From: Botryococcus braunii
Taxonomy: Eukaryota > Chlorophyta > Trebouxiophyceae
Length of the DNA: 64,000 nt
Direction: 5' to 3'
Assembly (NCBI GenBank): GCA_002005505.1
Contig: KV908501.1
Span: forward strand, 45,857-109,856
Shown piece after piece: positions 54,111 to 64,000 of this stretch. The position numbers and the translations under genes are program-made. Position 1 is the stretch's first letter; each line of letters starts with the position of its first letter. Below the pieces are notes generated by a model. That model did no database searches, was not told where the DNA came from, and saw only the letters and a program-made list of their open reading frames with translations.

Positions 54111-54648
54111 TGTGAAAGGTTATGGGCAATCGGCTTTCCCTGTACAAAGCAGACAGGTCGTCAATAGACGAAGTTACTCCAGCTACAGTCCGTACGACTG
54201 TCTGCTGAGTGCCACACACAACTGTAGGACAAGACTAGCATCTGGTGATGCCCAGCATCTTTCACAACCAGTTCCGTTACATCATTATCTTGTACACAAG
54301 CACCGATCAAGCAATCACTAGATAAGGCTCTAGACGGCTACGTTCAAGTACATGCCTATACTCCCTGAAGTCACTATCCCTTATCTGTTTGAGTGACTAC
54401 AGGGTACACTAAGCTTGTTCACTCTCACAATAGCAACAATGATACAACACACACTGCCGCACCGTACCTGTACAAAGCAGACAGGTCGTCAATAGACGAA
54501 GTTACTCCAGCTACAGTCCGTACGACTGTCTGCTGAGTGCCACACACAACTGTAGGACAAGACTAGCAATCTGGTGATGCCCAGCATCTTTCACAACCAG
54601 TTGGTATTCACTCCGGTGGGTCAGCCTTAAGAGTTCATCCGACAAACG
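54111..54648 (-). repeat. C2 3' LTR, first part
   Basis: U5 side of the C2 LTR. Minus-strand order: X 54602-54468 (135 bp) ending gtacag and followed by gtacgg; an intron-like stretch ending tgtaacgg; X' 54273-54140 (134 bp); Y to 54111. A TATA-like cttaagg lies about 30 nt before X. Homologous in layout and partly in sequence to 44683-45383. Confidence 0.88.
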
Positions 54649-55124
54649 TGTGATGGAATGTAGGGATTTCCCGGCATTTCTGGACATTTCCCTTACCCCC
54701 TAGCCTAGGCGCACATGTGGTGCACATGTCGTACGAGCAACGCGAGTACGCACGTGCCTAGCGTCTAGCCTTGGCTTCCTAGCCGTCGAATTCCATTGGA
54801 TAGTTATGGACGTTACTCTCATAGTAGGATTCTAGGATATTTTCTAGATACTATTGTAGAGGTTTGGTGGACTAGTGCGCTACCATTGGAGGAACGTGAA
54901 CACACGATCACGAACCACGGGAAGGAACGGATAGAGACGTAAGCCACGGGAAGACACGCACTCAGGTAATTTGGAAGCTTAGTAGGCCACAAGTAGGGAG
55001 TGGAATCTCCGTGAGGTGGGGGTTACTTGTAATTGGAAAGAGCGTCCAACTTGTCGGCCATCCGGCCTTGTCTCTCTCTCTCTCACAACTTGGAAATTCT
55101 CTCTAACTCGTGCATTCTACGACA
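54649..55124 (+). repeat. G2 5' LTR
   Basis: 476 bp, TG...CA, almost identical to 61558-62033, so insertion is recent. No internal leader duplication. Confidence 0.95.
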
Positions 55125-55126
55125 TC

Positions 55127-55142
55127 TGGTATCGGCGAGATG
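55127..55142 (+). other. G2 primer-binding site
   Basis: tggtatcggcgagatg two bases after the LTR; shares tggtatcggcg with H and F. Only the first seven bases fit initiator tRNA-Met. Confidence 0.65.
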
Positions 55143-55242
55143 CCGAATTGTTCTCTGCAAGTCTTTCGCGTGGTGGAAGGAGGAAAGTCGTAGGAGGGAG
55201 ATCGTTCGATGGAAGGTGCTAACTCTCATATGTGGGCCGTAG

Positions 55243-56481
55243 ATGTCACCGCCCTCTTCTGGGAAGTTTAAAAACCTTACTTCGGAAGAAAGAGAATTTT
55301 TGGAAGCGTTGGAAAGCTCAGGGGAGCTGGTAGAGGACTTGATGGAGGGGGCATCTCGCGATCCGTCGCCCGCTCCGTCCACACCAAAGACAAAGAAGAT
55401 CAAGTTGACCAATAAAATAAAGGAGCAGTTATTTTTGGAATTTAAGGAAAAGCTTCTTGCCGAAAGGCAAGTTGGAGGGGATGGGGTGGAGGAGACTCCT
55501 CGCCCTAGTGGACAAGTAAGAGCAACTCCTCCTTCTTTGTTTTCGGGAAAGAGGGGATCTTTTTGCTATTTTGCAAGGAAGTTGGAAGGCTATGCAAAAC
55601 TAACCAATGTGCCTGCAGGAAAGTGGGTGGCCTTGGGAGTGCAATTGATGCAAGAAAGACCTACAAAAGTTTGGGACACACATGTAAGGAAACTAGAAAA
55701 GGAAGGGATACATGAGCATACATTGGAATGGAAGGATTTTAAAACTTTTATGGTTAAAAGATATGATTCCACAGACACAGTGGCCATTGCCAGGGCAAAA
55801 TTAGACAAAGTCTTTCAAGGAAATGAGACTGTCGAGAGATATATTGAAAGATTTATGTCTCTCTTAGCAGATGTAGAGGTTGACTATCAAATAGCCATGC
55901 AAGACCAGTTACATCTTTTTACCAAGGGTCTTAATACTCCTCTCAAACTTGCATGCACTGTGAACCCTGCAACAGGCAGTCCTTTCACTGATCTGGAAGA
56001 CATTTGCACTTATGTTGTTAAATATGAGGCAAGTCTCAAAAGCACATATGTGGATGCACAGGGACCCAAGAGGAAGAGGGTCTACACCCAGACACCTCAA
56101 GTGGCAGCAGGAGTGGTGGAACAACAGCCCCCTGCACCACCTTCCTTGGGTTTGGTGGGAGCACCCCCTTTTGGGTCCGGGAGAAAAATTGATTCCAGAA
56201 CCTCTATTCCAAAGGATAGGGAATGCTATTTTTGTCATAAACTAGGCCACGAGTCATGGCAGTGTGTTGCTAAAAAGCAATATCTAGCTGCCAAAGCTCA
56301 AGCTAGTGGGCACACCCCATCAAATTTTCAGCCTGGATTCTATCCGAGGCAAGGAAACAATCAACCAGTGGCAGCACCACTGCAAGGTGTTTCACCTCCC
56401 TCACACACTGGGCCTAAGGGATTTAACAAGGGAAAACATTGGAAAGGGAAAGGGAAGGGCAAGGGCCCTAAACAAGATTAA
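55243..56481 (+). CDS. G2 gag
   Basis: 412-codon gypsy gag, open throughout: acidic N end, Lys/Glu-rich helix, capsid region (WVALGVQLMQERPTKVWDTHV; RAKLDKVFQGNETVERYIERF), CCHC knuckle CYFCHKLGHESWQC and a basic Lys/Gly tail. Pol begins in another frame a few bases after the stop. Confidence 0.93.
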   Translation: MSPPSSGKFKNLTSEEREFLEALESSGELVEDLMEGASRDPSPAPSTPKTKKIKLTNKIKEQLFLEFKEKLLAERQVGGDGVEETPRPSGQVRATPPSLFSGKRGSFCYFARKLEGYAKLTNVPAGKWVALGVQLMQERPTKVWDTHVRKLEKEGIHEHTLEWKDFKTFMVKRYDSTDTVAIARAKLDKVFQGNETVERYIERFMSLLADVEVDYQIAMQDQLHLFTKGLNTPLKLACTVNPATGSPFTDLEDICTYVVKYEASLKSTYVDAQGPKRKRVYTQTPQVAAGVVEQQPPAPPSLGLVGAPPFGSGRKIDSRTSIPKDRECYFCHKLGHESWQCVAKKQYLAAKAQASGHTPSNFQPGFYPRQGNNQPVAAPLQGVSPPSHTGPKGFNKGKHWKGKGKGKGPKQD

Positions 56482-56483
56482 CC

Positions 56484-57562
56484 ATGAATGAAATTTGTTT
56501 TTCATATTTAACTTTTCTTGTTCAGAAGTCCTTGGGAAGTTGGAATACACCTCTGATTGTTCCTGGCAAACACAAAGCTGAGACTTGTATTGAATCTTTT
56601 CTTGCTAACGAAAAGAAAATTCACAAGTCAGTGCATGCTTTGTGATAGGCCAGAAGGTGTGGAAAAGTAGGAGTTTCTTTTTGCGGTTACGCTCTCGCGC
56701 AAACCTGAAAATTCTTGCTAGGGGCGCAAAAGGGGAATGCTTTTCTTTTCAAGGGCAGCAATGTACATTTCCTTTTTCCTTTGTTTTAGCTTATGCAGCA
56801 CCCAAAGCATCTTGTCAGTTGGGTTCAACGTCAAGTGCTGCACCTCTTAACCTCACATTTCCCGTCATGGCAAGGGGACAACAATGTAAAGCTTTAATGG
56901 ACACCGGGGCCACACACTCTTTTGTCCGGGAAAAAGTTTTGCAAGGTTTGAGGTATAACAAGAGGACTTCACCCGTCACACTTGCTGATGGGACAGTAAC
57001 ACACACAAATGGGAAAGTGGATTTGAGTGTCCGGTTTGCTCCATCTATCATTACGAGACACTCCTTTCTTGTGTGTGACTCAATAATGGAAGGAATTGAC
57101 ATTATTTTGGGACAGGATTGGCTAGCACCACGACATGCTAATGTTAATGTGAGAGCTGGCAAGGCTCATATTAGACACAATAACAAATGGGTCTTGTTAA
57201 ACAAACATGGCAAAGGCTTGGGAAAGAAGTTGGGATGGGGAATCAAATTAGGAAACACCAGGAAAGGGAAACGGGATCATTGGAAAACCTGCTTGTTCAA
57301 TGTCATGGCCAAGGATGAACATGTTGGTAAGGATGAACAGGAAGAGATGCCACCTTTGGTGGACATGGACGACCCCTCGACGGAGTCATCCGGGACTTCC
57401 TTACACAACTCTGCGCCGGGGGATACCTCGGGCACGGCCCCGGATATGGAGAGTTGCCTAGAAGTGGAGAAGGAAATGGAAGAGGAAGAGGAAAGGGAAG
57501 AGGAAAAGGAAGAGGAAGAGGGAGAATCCGAGGTCACCACGGGTAAGCCTTCGGCCCTCTAG
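56484..57562 (+). pseudogene. G2 pol N part with protease (two frameshifts)
   Basis: Pol starts MNEICFSYL right after gag. A missing base near 56608 breaks the frame; from 56642 it is open again through the protease MDTGATHSFVRE, the IDIILGQDWLAPRHANVNV block and a very Glu-rich linker. A missing base near 57551 (tcggccctc where G1 has tcggaccctc) ends it at 57562. Confidence 0.9.
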
Positions 57563-57600
57563 AGGAAATTTGTGCTAAAAAGCCTGAGCGGCTAACACAC

Positions 57601-59334
57601 TTGCTCCGGGAATACAAGGACATTTTTCCAAATGGGCTACCAGGACTACCCCCACACCGACAAGTCTATCACACTATTAATGTGCAGGAAGGTGTAACTC
57701 CTCCAAACCGTCCTGCTTACCGCTTGTCCGTGGAAGAAACTGAGGAATGTGAGCGAACTGTGGATGAACTACTTTCTAAGGGACACATACGCCCCTCATG
57801 TTCACCATATGCTTCACCGGTCTTGTTTGTGAGGAAGAAGGAGGGCACATACCGAATGGTTATAGACTACAGGGCATTAAATAAAATCACCATTCATGAT
57901 AGGTACCCTCTCCCTCGCATAGACGACTTGCTTGATAAACTTAAAGGTGCTAAGATTTTCTCTAGTCTGGACCTCCTCAGTGGTTATCATCAAGTAAGGC
58001 TAAAGGAGGAAGACATTCCTGAAACAGCGTTTCGTACACCCTTTGGGCTGTATGAGTTCTTAGTGCTTCCTTTTGGACTCACCAACGCCCCCGCTACCTT
58101 TCAACGCCTAATGAATGAAATCTTTCATGATTTCATAAGGGAAGGGTTTGTGGTAGTGTACCTTGACGATGTTCTAATTTTCAGTCGGGATGAAGAGGAG
58201 CATTATGCTCATCTTCGGAAGGTGTTCCAACGCCTTCGGGAAAAGGAATTGTTTGCAAAACTTGCCAAATGTGAATTCTTATGCTCAGAACTCAAATACC
58301 TCGGGCATATCATTGGCAAGGATGGATTGAAAGTGGACCCCCAAAAAGTGGAGGTAGTCAAGGATTGGCCCACACCCCAAAACGTCACCGACGTGCGTAG
58401 ATTTTTGGGGCTTGCAAATTATTTTCGAAAATTTATTCAGGGGTTCAGCTCACTTGCTGCTCCTTTGACTAAACTGTCCAGTAGCAAAAGTTCTTGGACT
58501 TGGGGAAAGGAGCAAGATGAGGCCCTTGCGGCTCTCAAGGATGCATTAATACAGGCACCCATACTATCACTGCCAGACCTTCGTAAACCCTTCCAGGTAA
58601 TTTGTGATGCGAGTGATTTTGGGGTTGGCGCTGTACTATTGCAGGAAGGTCGAGTCATTGCTTATTACAGTAAGAAGCTCAATAGTGCAGAAAGGAACTA
58701 TTCTGCAACTGAGAGGGAGTTACTTGCTGTAGTGTATGCCTTGACTGAATGGAGATGTTATGTCCTAGGGAAACAAGTCACTGTCACCACAGACCATAAG
58801 TGTAACACTTTTCTTCAGCAACAGGTTGGTTTAAGCCCTCGGAGGGCACGGTGGGCTGAGAAGTTGCAGGAGTTCAACATTCTCTGGGTTTGGGAGCCTG
58901 GAAAGACTAACGTTGTGGATGCGTTGTCCAGGAACCCAGTCCTCCAGGGACAGCTCCAGGGACAACAGCAGCGCAACGTCTCCACGGAGCCCAACCCCGG
59001 GAAGGGGATCAATGCAACCTCGATGGATGGGGACGGGAGGGCCCGCTCGGGCTCCATCACCCTCGGGTCTGACGGGTGTGACACCTTCTTGGAATTGTTG
59101 AAGGGTCCTTACGCACATGATTCGTGGTTGGGAACAAGGGCAAATAGGAGAAAAGTTCACTTTACGGACGGGGTTTGGGAATTTGGAAGGGAGGGAAGAA
59201 AATATGTGCCTGCATTTTATGAAGTCCGGGATAAGGAAGGTCCAGTTGCTAGGAATCTGCGGCAGGACATATTGAAAGCTTTGCATGAACCTCCTTTGTT
59301 GGTCATCCAGGCTTTGCGAAGATGTATGATCTAG
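57601..59334 (+). CDS. G2 reverse transcriptase and RNase H
   Basis: 577-codon frame with all gypsy RT blocks (FVRKKEGTYRMVIDYRALN, FGLTNAPATFQRLMNEIF, catalytic YLDD), the connecting LGLANYFRKFIQGF region, RNase H (VICDASDFGVGAVLLQ, ATERELLAVVYALTEW, TTDHK) and the start of the integrase N-terminal region. The frame breaks near 59300, where GHPGFAKMYDLV continues in the next frame. Confidence 0.93.
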   Translation: MLREYKDIFPNGLPGLPPHRQVYHTINVQEGVTPPNRPAYRLSVEETEECERTVDELLSKGHIRPSCSPYASPVLFVRKKEGTYRMVIDYRALNKITIHDRYPLPRIDDLLDKLKGAKIFSSLDLLSGYHQVRLKEEDIPETAFRTPFGLYEFLVLPFGLTNAPATFQRLMNEIFHDFIREGFVVVYLDDVLIFSRDEEEHYAHLRKVFQRLREKELFAKLAKCEFLCSELKYLGHIIGKDGLKVDPQKVEVVKDWPTPQNVTDVRRFLGLANYFRKFIQGFSSLAAPLTKLSSSKSSWTWGKEQDEALAALKDALIQAPILSLPDLRKPFQVICDASDFGVGAVLLQEGRVIAYYSKKLNSAERNYSATERELLAVVYALTEWRCYVLGKQVTVTTDHKCNTFLQQQVGLSPRRARWAEKLQEFNILWVWEPGKTNVVDALSRNPVLQGQLQGQQQRNVSTEPNPGKGINATSMDGDGRARSGSITLGSDGCDTFLELLKGPYAHDSWLGTRANRRKVHFTDGVWEFGREGRKYVPAFYEVRDKEGPVARNLRQDILKALHEPPLLVIQALRRCMI

Positions 59335-60641
59335 TGAAGCGGGACTGGTGGTGGCCGGGAATGGCGGAGGATGTGCGGGAGTATGTGAAGTATTGTGATT
59401 CATGCCAGCGGGTGAAGGCCTCAAACCAGTTACCCGCAGGACTCTTACACCCTTTACAAATCCCCACAAGGAAATGGCAAAGCATCTCAATGGATTTCAT
59501 CACGGGACTGCCTAAAAGCAAACACGGGCATAACGCAATATGGGTAGTGGTTGACAGGTTGAGCAAATGTGCCCACTTTGCCCCTACCACTACCAATGCG
59601 GATGCTTATGAAGTTGCTGTTCTGATGAGGGATAAAGTATGGAAGTATCACGGTTTCCCTGAGGAAATTGTTTCGGACCGAGATCCTCGGTTTGTGAATA
59701 ATTTCATGAACACACTTCTAAGTCTGACGGGGTGCAAGCCGGCTCGAACTACGGCATATCATCCTCAGTCAGATGGTCAAACGGAACGGGTGAATAGGAT
59801 CTTGGAAGATTTTCTGAAACACTATGTCAAGGATAACCCAAAGGAGTGGGAGGATTACCTTTCAGTGGCGGAATTTGCCTACAACAACTCTTGGCAAACT
59901 TCCCTAAACTCCACACCCTTCAGGTTAACATATGGGCAAGATCCAAATATACCGTTTGCGGTGGGACACATGGAGGGCACTAAGGTGGATAGGGCTGATC
60001 TCTTCATGAGAAAAATGCAAGACAAAATCACCCTTGCAAGGAAGTGTTTGCGTGCAGCTCAAGACCGTCAGACGGCCTATGCCAACCGGCATAGGAGGGA
60101 GGCCACCTACCAGGAAGGGGACTATGTCCTCCTTTCAACCCGTGCGGCCCCCACGCTAACTTCAAACAGATTCAGTAAGCTGCAGCCCAGGCACGTGGGA
60201 CCCTTCAGGGTCATGGCGGTCACGCCCGACAACGTTAACTTCGTCACACTGGATCTTCCGGACCGGTTGGACATCCACCCCCGCATAAATGTCTGCTATT
60301 TGAAGCCATACTGGACACGTGAGGAGGCGCAGTCGCGTGGATACTGCCCCCCAAAAGTCATCACCAAAGCGGATGGCACCACTCACCTGGAGTGGGTAGT
60401 GGATGCACTAGTCGATCACCGGCTGTTGCACGACAAGGATGGGTTCTCCTACCATTTTGAGGATGGCACACCCTTTCTCGAGTACCTTGTAAAGTGGGCA
60501 GGCCATGGGGCCACAGAGGACTCATGGGAATCTCAGGAGGCATTCGAGACCCATCCCGGGCTGGTTAATACCTATCATAGACTCCAGGGGCTCGCCCCGC
60601 CCATTTGGGACCAGGTGGCGCTGCGCGACACCTTCCCTTGA
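59300..60641 (+). CDS. G2 integrase with chromodomain
   Basis: Integrase in the frame following the RT break: the zinc region remnant (GHPGF...CDSCQRVKAS), catalytic core (SMDFITGLPKSKHGHNAIWVV with D; SDRDPRFVNNF with D; YHPQSDGQTERVNR with E), the GPFRV and HPRINVCYLKPYW blocks and a C-terminal chromodomain (FLEYLVKWAGHGATEDSWES). Integrase inserts the cDNA; the chromodomain may steer it to heterochromatin. Intact except for the upstream frame break. Confidence 0.92.
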
Positions 60642-61557
60642 ACGGGCCCCTCCGGACGGTTGTCCCCCTTATTCCACTTGTGGAGTTCCCACCTGGTGTC
60701 TGGGAATACATGGGACGGGACCTATGGTAGGGACTGTATATCTTGTGTACTTTGGGACGAGGAACGGGGTAGGTTGCCTACCTCGGTATGTGTGGCATGA
60801 GGCCTCATACCGCTTCGATGCATTGAACTCGGGGTTCTGCATTCAGGGATGGGAATTGAAGTACACATGGCGCGCAACCGCAGTCTGCTTAACTAGCACT
60901 TGGGACGTGGGCTTGAAGTACAGAAGTGACTTGGGAACCCTTGGCTATGGGCTACTTGGAACCCTTGGATATGGACTACTTGGCATCTTGGGATGGATTT
61001 CTTTCTATGTACTATATATGTACCTTATGTGTACAGTATGTGTACAGTATGGACAATGTATCATAAAGAAACTGTGTTGTATGGATAGCCACTTTAGGAA
61101 AGCATTGTGGACTGAGCTACACCTGTGTCATATTTATCTTGTTCGGATTGTTTATCGGTTGTGTCACAAGCATTGTATTGCTTTAATAAATAATAAATAG
61201 GGATGTGTCAATAAAGGCGGACTTGGATAGTTCGAAAGGAATAAGGCGAACGTTCGTCGTAGTTCGCCGTAATTTATCGTAATTTATCGTACCGTGTCGT
61301 ATCGTACAGTATTGTACTTAGGACTGGAATAAAGCACACCTAATAAATAAATTAAAAAAAAAATGGACGCTTTAGTCAATTGCTTGGGATGATAGGGGAA
61401 TAACTTGGAGGCGGGGACCCTAATGTAACCCATTCGGCAAGGGTCTAACGGCGCTGGTGGATGGGCCGTTCGGTGACGACCATTCCCTTATAATTGTGGT
61501 CTACTGTATGTGTGTATGTGGCTGCATGAGGACATGCAGGAATTAAGGGGGGGATGA
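60642..61557 (+). other. G2 3' untranslated region
   Basis: Non-coding stretch of about 0.9 kb before the 3' LTR. It holds short tandem units (cttgg.tatgg.ctacttgg near 60940-60985), an (aat/gtcgta) rich part near 61270-61310 and an A-rich run near 61355. The open frame across it has no domain. Confidence 0.7.
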
Positions 61558-62033
61558 TGTGATGGAATGTAGGGATTTCCCGGCATTTCTGGACATTTCC
61601 CTTACCCCCTAGCCTAGGTGCACATGTGGTGCACATGTCGTACGAGCAACGCGAGTACGCACGTGCCTAGCGTCTAGCCTTGGCTTCCTAGCCGTCGAAT
61701 TCCATTGGATAGTTATGGACGTTACTCTCATAGTAGGATTCTAGGATATTTTCTAGATACTATTGTAGAGGTTTGGTGGACTAGTGCGCTACCATTGGAG
61801 GAACGTGAACACACGATCACGAACCACAGGAAGGAACGGATAGAGACGTAAGCCACGGGAAGACACGCACTCAGGTAATTTGGAAGCTTAGTAGGCCACA
61901 AGTAGGGAGTGGAAGCTCCGTGAGGTGGGGGTTACTTGTAATTGGAAAGAGCGTCCAACTTGTCGGCCATCCGGCCTTGTCTCTCTCTCTCTCACAACTT
62001 GGAAATTCTCTCTAACTCGTGCATTCTACGACA
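61558..62033 (+). repeat. G2 3' LTR
   Basis: 476 bp, pairs with 54649-55124. Confidence 0.95.
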
Positions 62034-62038
62034 AAACG

Positions 62039-62195
62039 TGTGATCTAGATAGGATTGTACCTTATGTTCGAAAACGTCCAGAATCTGCCGTGTCTCAAGG
62101 TACCTTATGTTCTCAATGGACCCATATCCTAATAGTGCACACATGAAGATCACTTAAAGCACAAGGCATTCAATAATAATGTTCAGAACTCAACA
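62039..62195 (-). repeat. C2 3' LTR, remaining part (U3 side)
   Basis: 157 bp completing the C2 LTR after G2; strongly similar to the right end of the C/E LTR (45225-45383). Ends ctcaaca before the purine tract. Confidence 0.88.
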
Positions 62196-62215
62196 CTTCC
62201 CCTTGCCTGCATGCT

Positions 62216-63046
62216 TTAAGTGTATCTTCTCAAACCTAGTGAATCACGATGACCAACAAACACGGGCTTGGCAAGTGGCTTGGTCATAATGTCAGCCACA
62301 TTGCGAGCAGATTCCACATAGAGGATATCTACCTGCCCAAGTGCCATAGCTTCCCTAGCGTAGTGGAAGCTTACTGCAACGTGCTTTGTGAATTTGGAAT
62401 ATAGGGGGTTCCGTAAATTGGAAATGCATCCTTGGTTGTCACAGAAAATTTTGACCCTCCAAGGTGCAGCCCCTATCTCTTCCAAGAAGCCCCTTAGCCA
62501 GTTGGCTTCCTTCACAATATGGCCAGCTGCCATAAACTCAGCTTGCACAGTTGTGGTAGCAACTGAGCTCTGCTTCTTGCTTCCCCAAACCACGGCACTA
62601 CCATAGACTGATAGAACATAGCCAGTGGTGGAATACCTGTGGTCCAGGTCCCCAGCATAGTCGGCATCAACATAGCCTTCTAGCTCAGGGCCCTTTCCAC
62701 CCAGAGTAAGAGCTAACTCTCTGGTATCTCTCAAGTACTTCAGCACTCGAATGGCCTCATTCCAGTGTGAGGTAGTGGGTGTCATTCGATACCTTGACAA
62801 CACTCGAACAGCCTGAGAAATGTCAGGCCGGGTCGTATTGGCTATGTACAGTAACGATCCAACTAACTCGCAGTATCGATGACCAGGTGGCAGAGGGGTA
62901 CCAGCCCCATGTGACATACCATCTGAGGACTCGGGACTCGGGCTGCTAGCCACGAAGTCCTTGGACATGGGGGTATCAACCCCACGTCCATCATCAGCAA
63001 CGCCAAACTTCTCCACAAGAGCATCAATCTTGGGAGTGCAACTCAT
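62216..63046 (-). pseudogene. C2 RNase H and RT end
   Basis: Copia C-type pol 3' part: TPKIDALVEKFG, LVGSLLYIANTTRPDISQAV, RNase H blocks DADYAGDLDHRYSTTGY and VQAEFMAAGH, and the close NVADIMTKPL. Cut from the upstream RT frame by a one-base deletion near 63088 (three c where the C/E copy has four). Confidence 0.92.
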
Positions 63047-63480
63047 GGAAATAGTGCCCTGAACCCTATTGCGTAGGACCTGACACCCAGGAAATCATTC
63101 ACCTCTCCCAAATCATGGATGGTGAAGTCCTTCTTCAATAACTCTTTCCCCCACTCAATCTCTGCAACCACTCTGGCAACTATGAGAAGATCATCGACAT
63201 AAACAAGAATAAACGACAGATTACCATCAGGGGCCCTCCTGATGTATACCCCAGCGTCGCTCTTGCACACACTATACCCCATCACGCTCAACTTGTCGCT
63301 CAAGGTCTTGTGCCAAGCCCGTGGGGCTTGCTTAAGACCGTAGAGTGCCTTCCTGAGCTTGCACACAACTCTCGTGTTGCCATTCTCAAATCCTGGTGGT
63401 TGGGTCACATAGACCTCTTCCTCCAACTCCCCATTGAGAAAAGCTGTCTTGATATCCACTTGGTGGATCTCAAGATTTTG
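63043..63480 (-). pseudogene. C2 reverse transcriptase fragment
   Basis: Copia RT with NLEIHQVDIKTAFLNGELEEEVYV, YGLKQAPRAWH and YVDDLLIV. Upstream of about 63480 several small indels destroy the frame. Confidence 0.9.
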
Positions 63481-64000
63481 TGTGCAGCCACTGCCAGCAA
63501 GCTCTCCTAGCACCATAGCTGCTGGTAGGTGCAACTCAACATCTATCAGATCTGTCTGCAACCCTGGGCAACTTTAAACTGACATTTTCATCGTTTTTTG
63601 TAGAAAAATCCATGACGGATTTTTGCCTTTTACTGCATAACTCATGGTGTCTAAGATCCATCTTTGCAGTCTGCCAAAACTCCCACTGAGGTGAGCGCTG
63701 GCTTCCCTTAAGTTTGAGGGCACGTGAACTTTTCCCAACCTGAAGAAGGTACACTCTGTACCTTATGCTGTGGTGCAGCAGGGCTGTCAGCCTTACTGGT
63801 GCTGTTCCCTTCTCTCTCTCTCTTCTCTTTGGTTGCCAGAATAGGTACATTTGTACCTTATGCTGGGACTGGGCAGTACTGCGGATTATCTGTTCCTTCT
63901 CAGTCTTCTCTCTCTCCTTGACTATGGACTCATGTGCAGCACCCTTACATTTTTCGACCTTCCGCAATGAGAGGTGGAGGGACAGCTTACTGTCTCTTGC
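63481..64000 (-). pseudogene. C2 pol linker, degenerate
   Basis: Decayed copia pol. SPQWEFWQTAK near 63670 and a Lys/Glu/Arg-rich linker are recognisable in shifting frames, and the part near 63570-63660 does not align to the C/E copy. A repeated ggtacattt/gtacctta motif occurs at 63748 and 63842. Runs off the window. Confidence 0.7.

Larger units (their letters stand above)
54649..62033 (+). mobile_element. Ty3/gypsy element G2 (chromovirus), near-complete
   Basis: Plus-strand gypsy with two 476-bp LTRs (54649-55124 and 61558-62033) and exact target duplication aaacg (54644-54648 and 62034-62038). Primer site tctggtatcggcgag follows the 5' LTR; purine tract ggggggga precedes the 3' LTR. Gag, protease, RT, RNase H, integrase and chromodomain are all present but interrupted by three small frameshifts (near 56608, 57551 and 59300). 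Confidence 0.95.
54111..64000 (-). mobile_element. Ty1/copia element C2, split by G2, runs off the window
   Basis: Minus-strand copia inserted in H pol. Its 3' LTR is 54111-54648 plus 62039-62195, interrupted by G2. Purine tract caaggggaag (minus strand) abuts it at 62196, followed by RNase H and reverse transcriptase. The 5' half is beyond the window. Left flank ccttc (54106-54110) is the candidate target duplication. Confidence 0.88.

Noticed and set aside
60505..61200. 231-codon plus-strand frame after G2 integrase
   Set aside because: Overlaps integrase in another frame and then runs through untranslated sequence with small tandem repeats; no domain.

Overview
The window is eukaryotic, repeat-dense DNA made almost wholly of nested LTR retrotransposons. 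I find no host gene, tRNA, rRNA or CRISPR. GT-AG introns, Ty1/copia and chromodomain Ty3/gypsy elements and copia primer sites that match the middle of initiator tRNA-Met point to a large, transposon-rich genome. A streptophyte green alga or other green-lineage host is my guess, not something the sequence proves.

Layout, outermost to innermost. Positions 1-51301 are one nest. A plus-strand copia (A-4), whose 5' part lies left of the window, holds a minus-strand copia (C/E) that ends at 45383. C/E holds three things. (i) A minus-strand copia A-1 (1-22148), which holds a plus-strand copia A-2 (4230-19790, TSD gagga), which holds a minus-strand copia B (8752-16992, TSD ccatg). B is structurally intact with a 1430-codon gag-pol frame. 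(ii) Gypsy debris: G1 (23057-27873), sitting in an internally deleted gypsy F (27874-29372). (iii) A minus-strand, largely non-coding LTR element D (30658-44313, TSD cttcc), which holds copia A-3 (31267-38912, TSD aaaac) and a solo B LTR (40230-41732). The surviving 3' part of A-4 is itself split at 45993-49564 by an element carrying a Pif1-like helicase relic and a GIY-YIG endonuclease frame. To the right come a truncated gypsy H (51302-54110) and a minus-strand copia C2 (54111 to the window end) whose 3' LTR is split by a nearly complete plus-strand gypsy G2 (54649-62033, TSD aaacg).

The most unusual signal is in the copia LTRs. In families A, B and C/E each LTR reads U3 - X - intron-like stretch - X' - Y. 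X starts about 30 nt after a TATA-like box and ends at a splice donor (CAG|GT). X' is a second copy of X joined directly to the downstream leader Y, as a spliced RNA would be. In family B the first X contains three GT-AG introns and X' is its exact spliced form (exons 67+72+79+109 = 327 nt; X' = 327 nt). X' nearly always begins just after a TGTAAYG-like motif. X and X' share private variants within one LTR, so the spliced copy seems to be renewed at each retrotransposition cycle. A plausible reading is that strong-stop cDNA of a spliced leader is joined to the RNA 3' end, so the LTR stores both forms of its own leader.

The A and B families also carry an extra open frame (ORF0) between the primer-binding site and gag. 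Within one element ORF0, gag, protease, integrase, reverse transcriptase and RNase H would act together in particle assembly, reverse transcription and integration. Most copies other than B are broken by frameshifts or stops.
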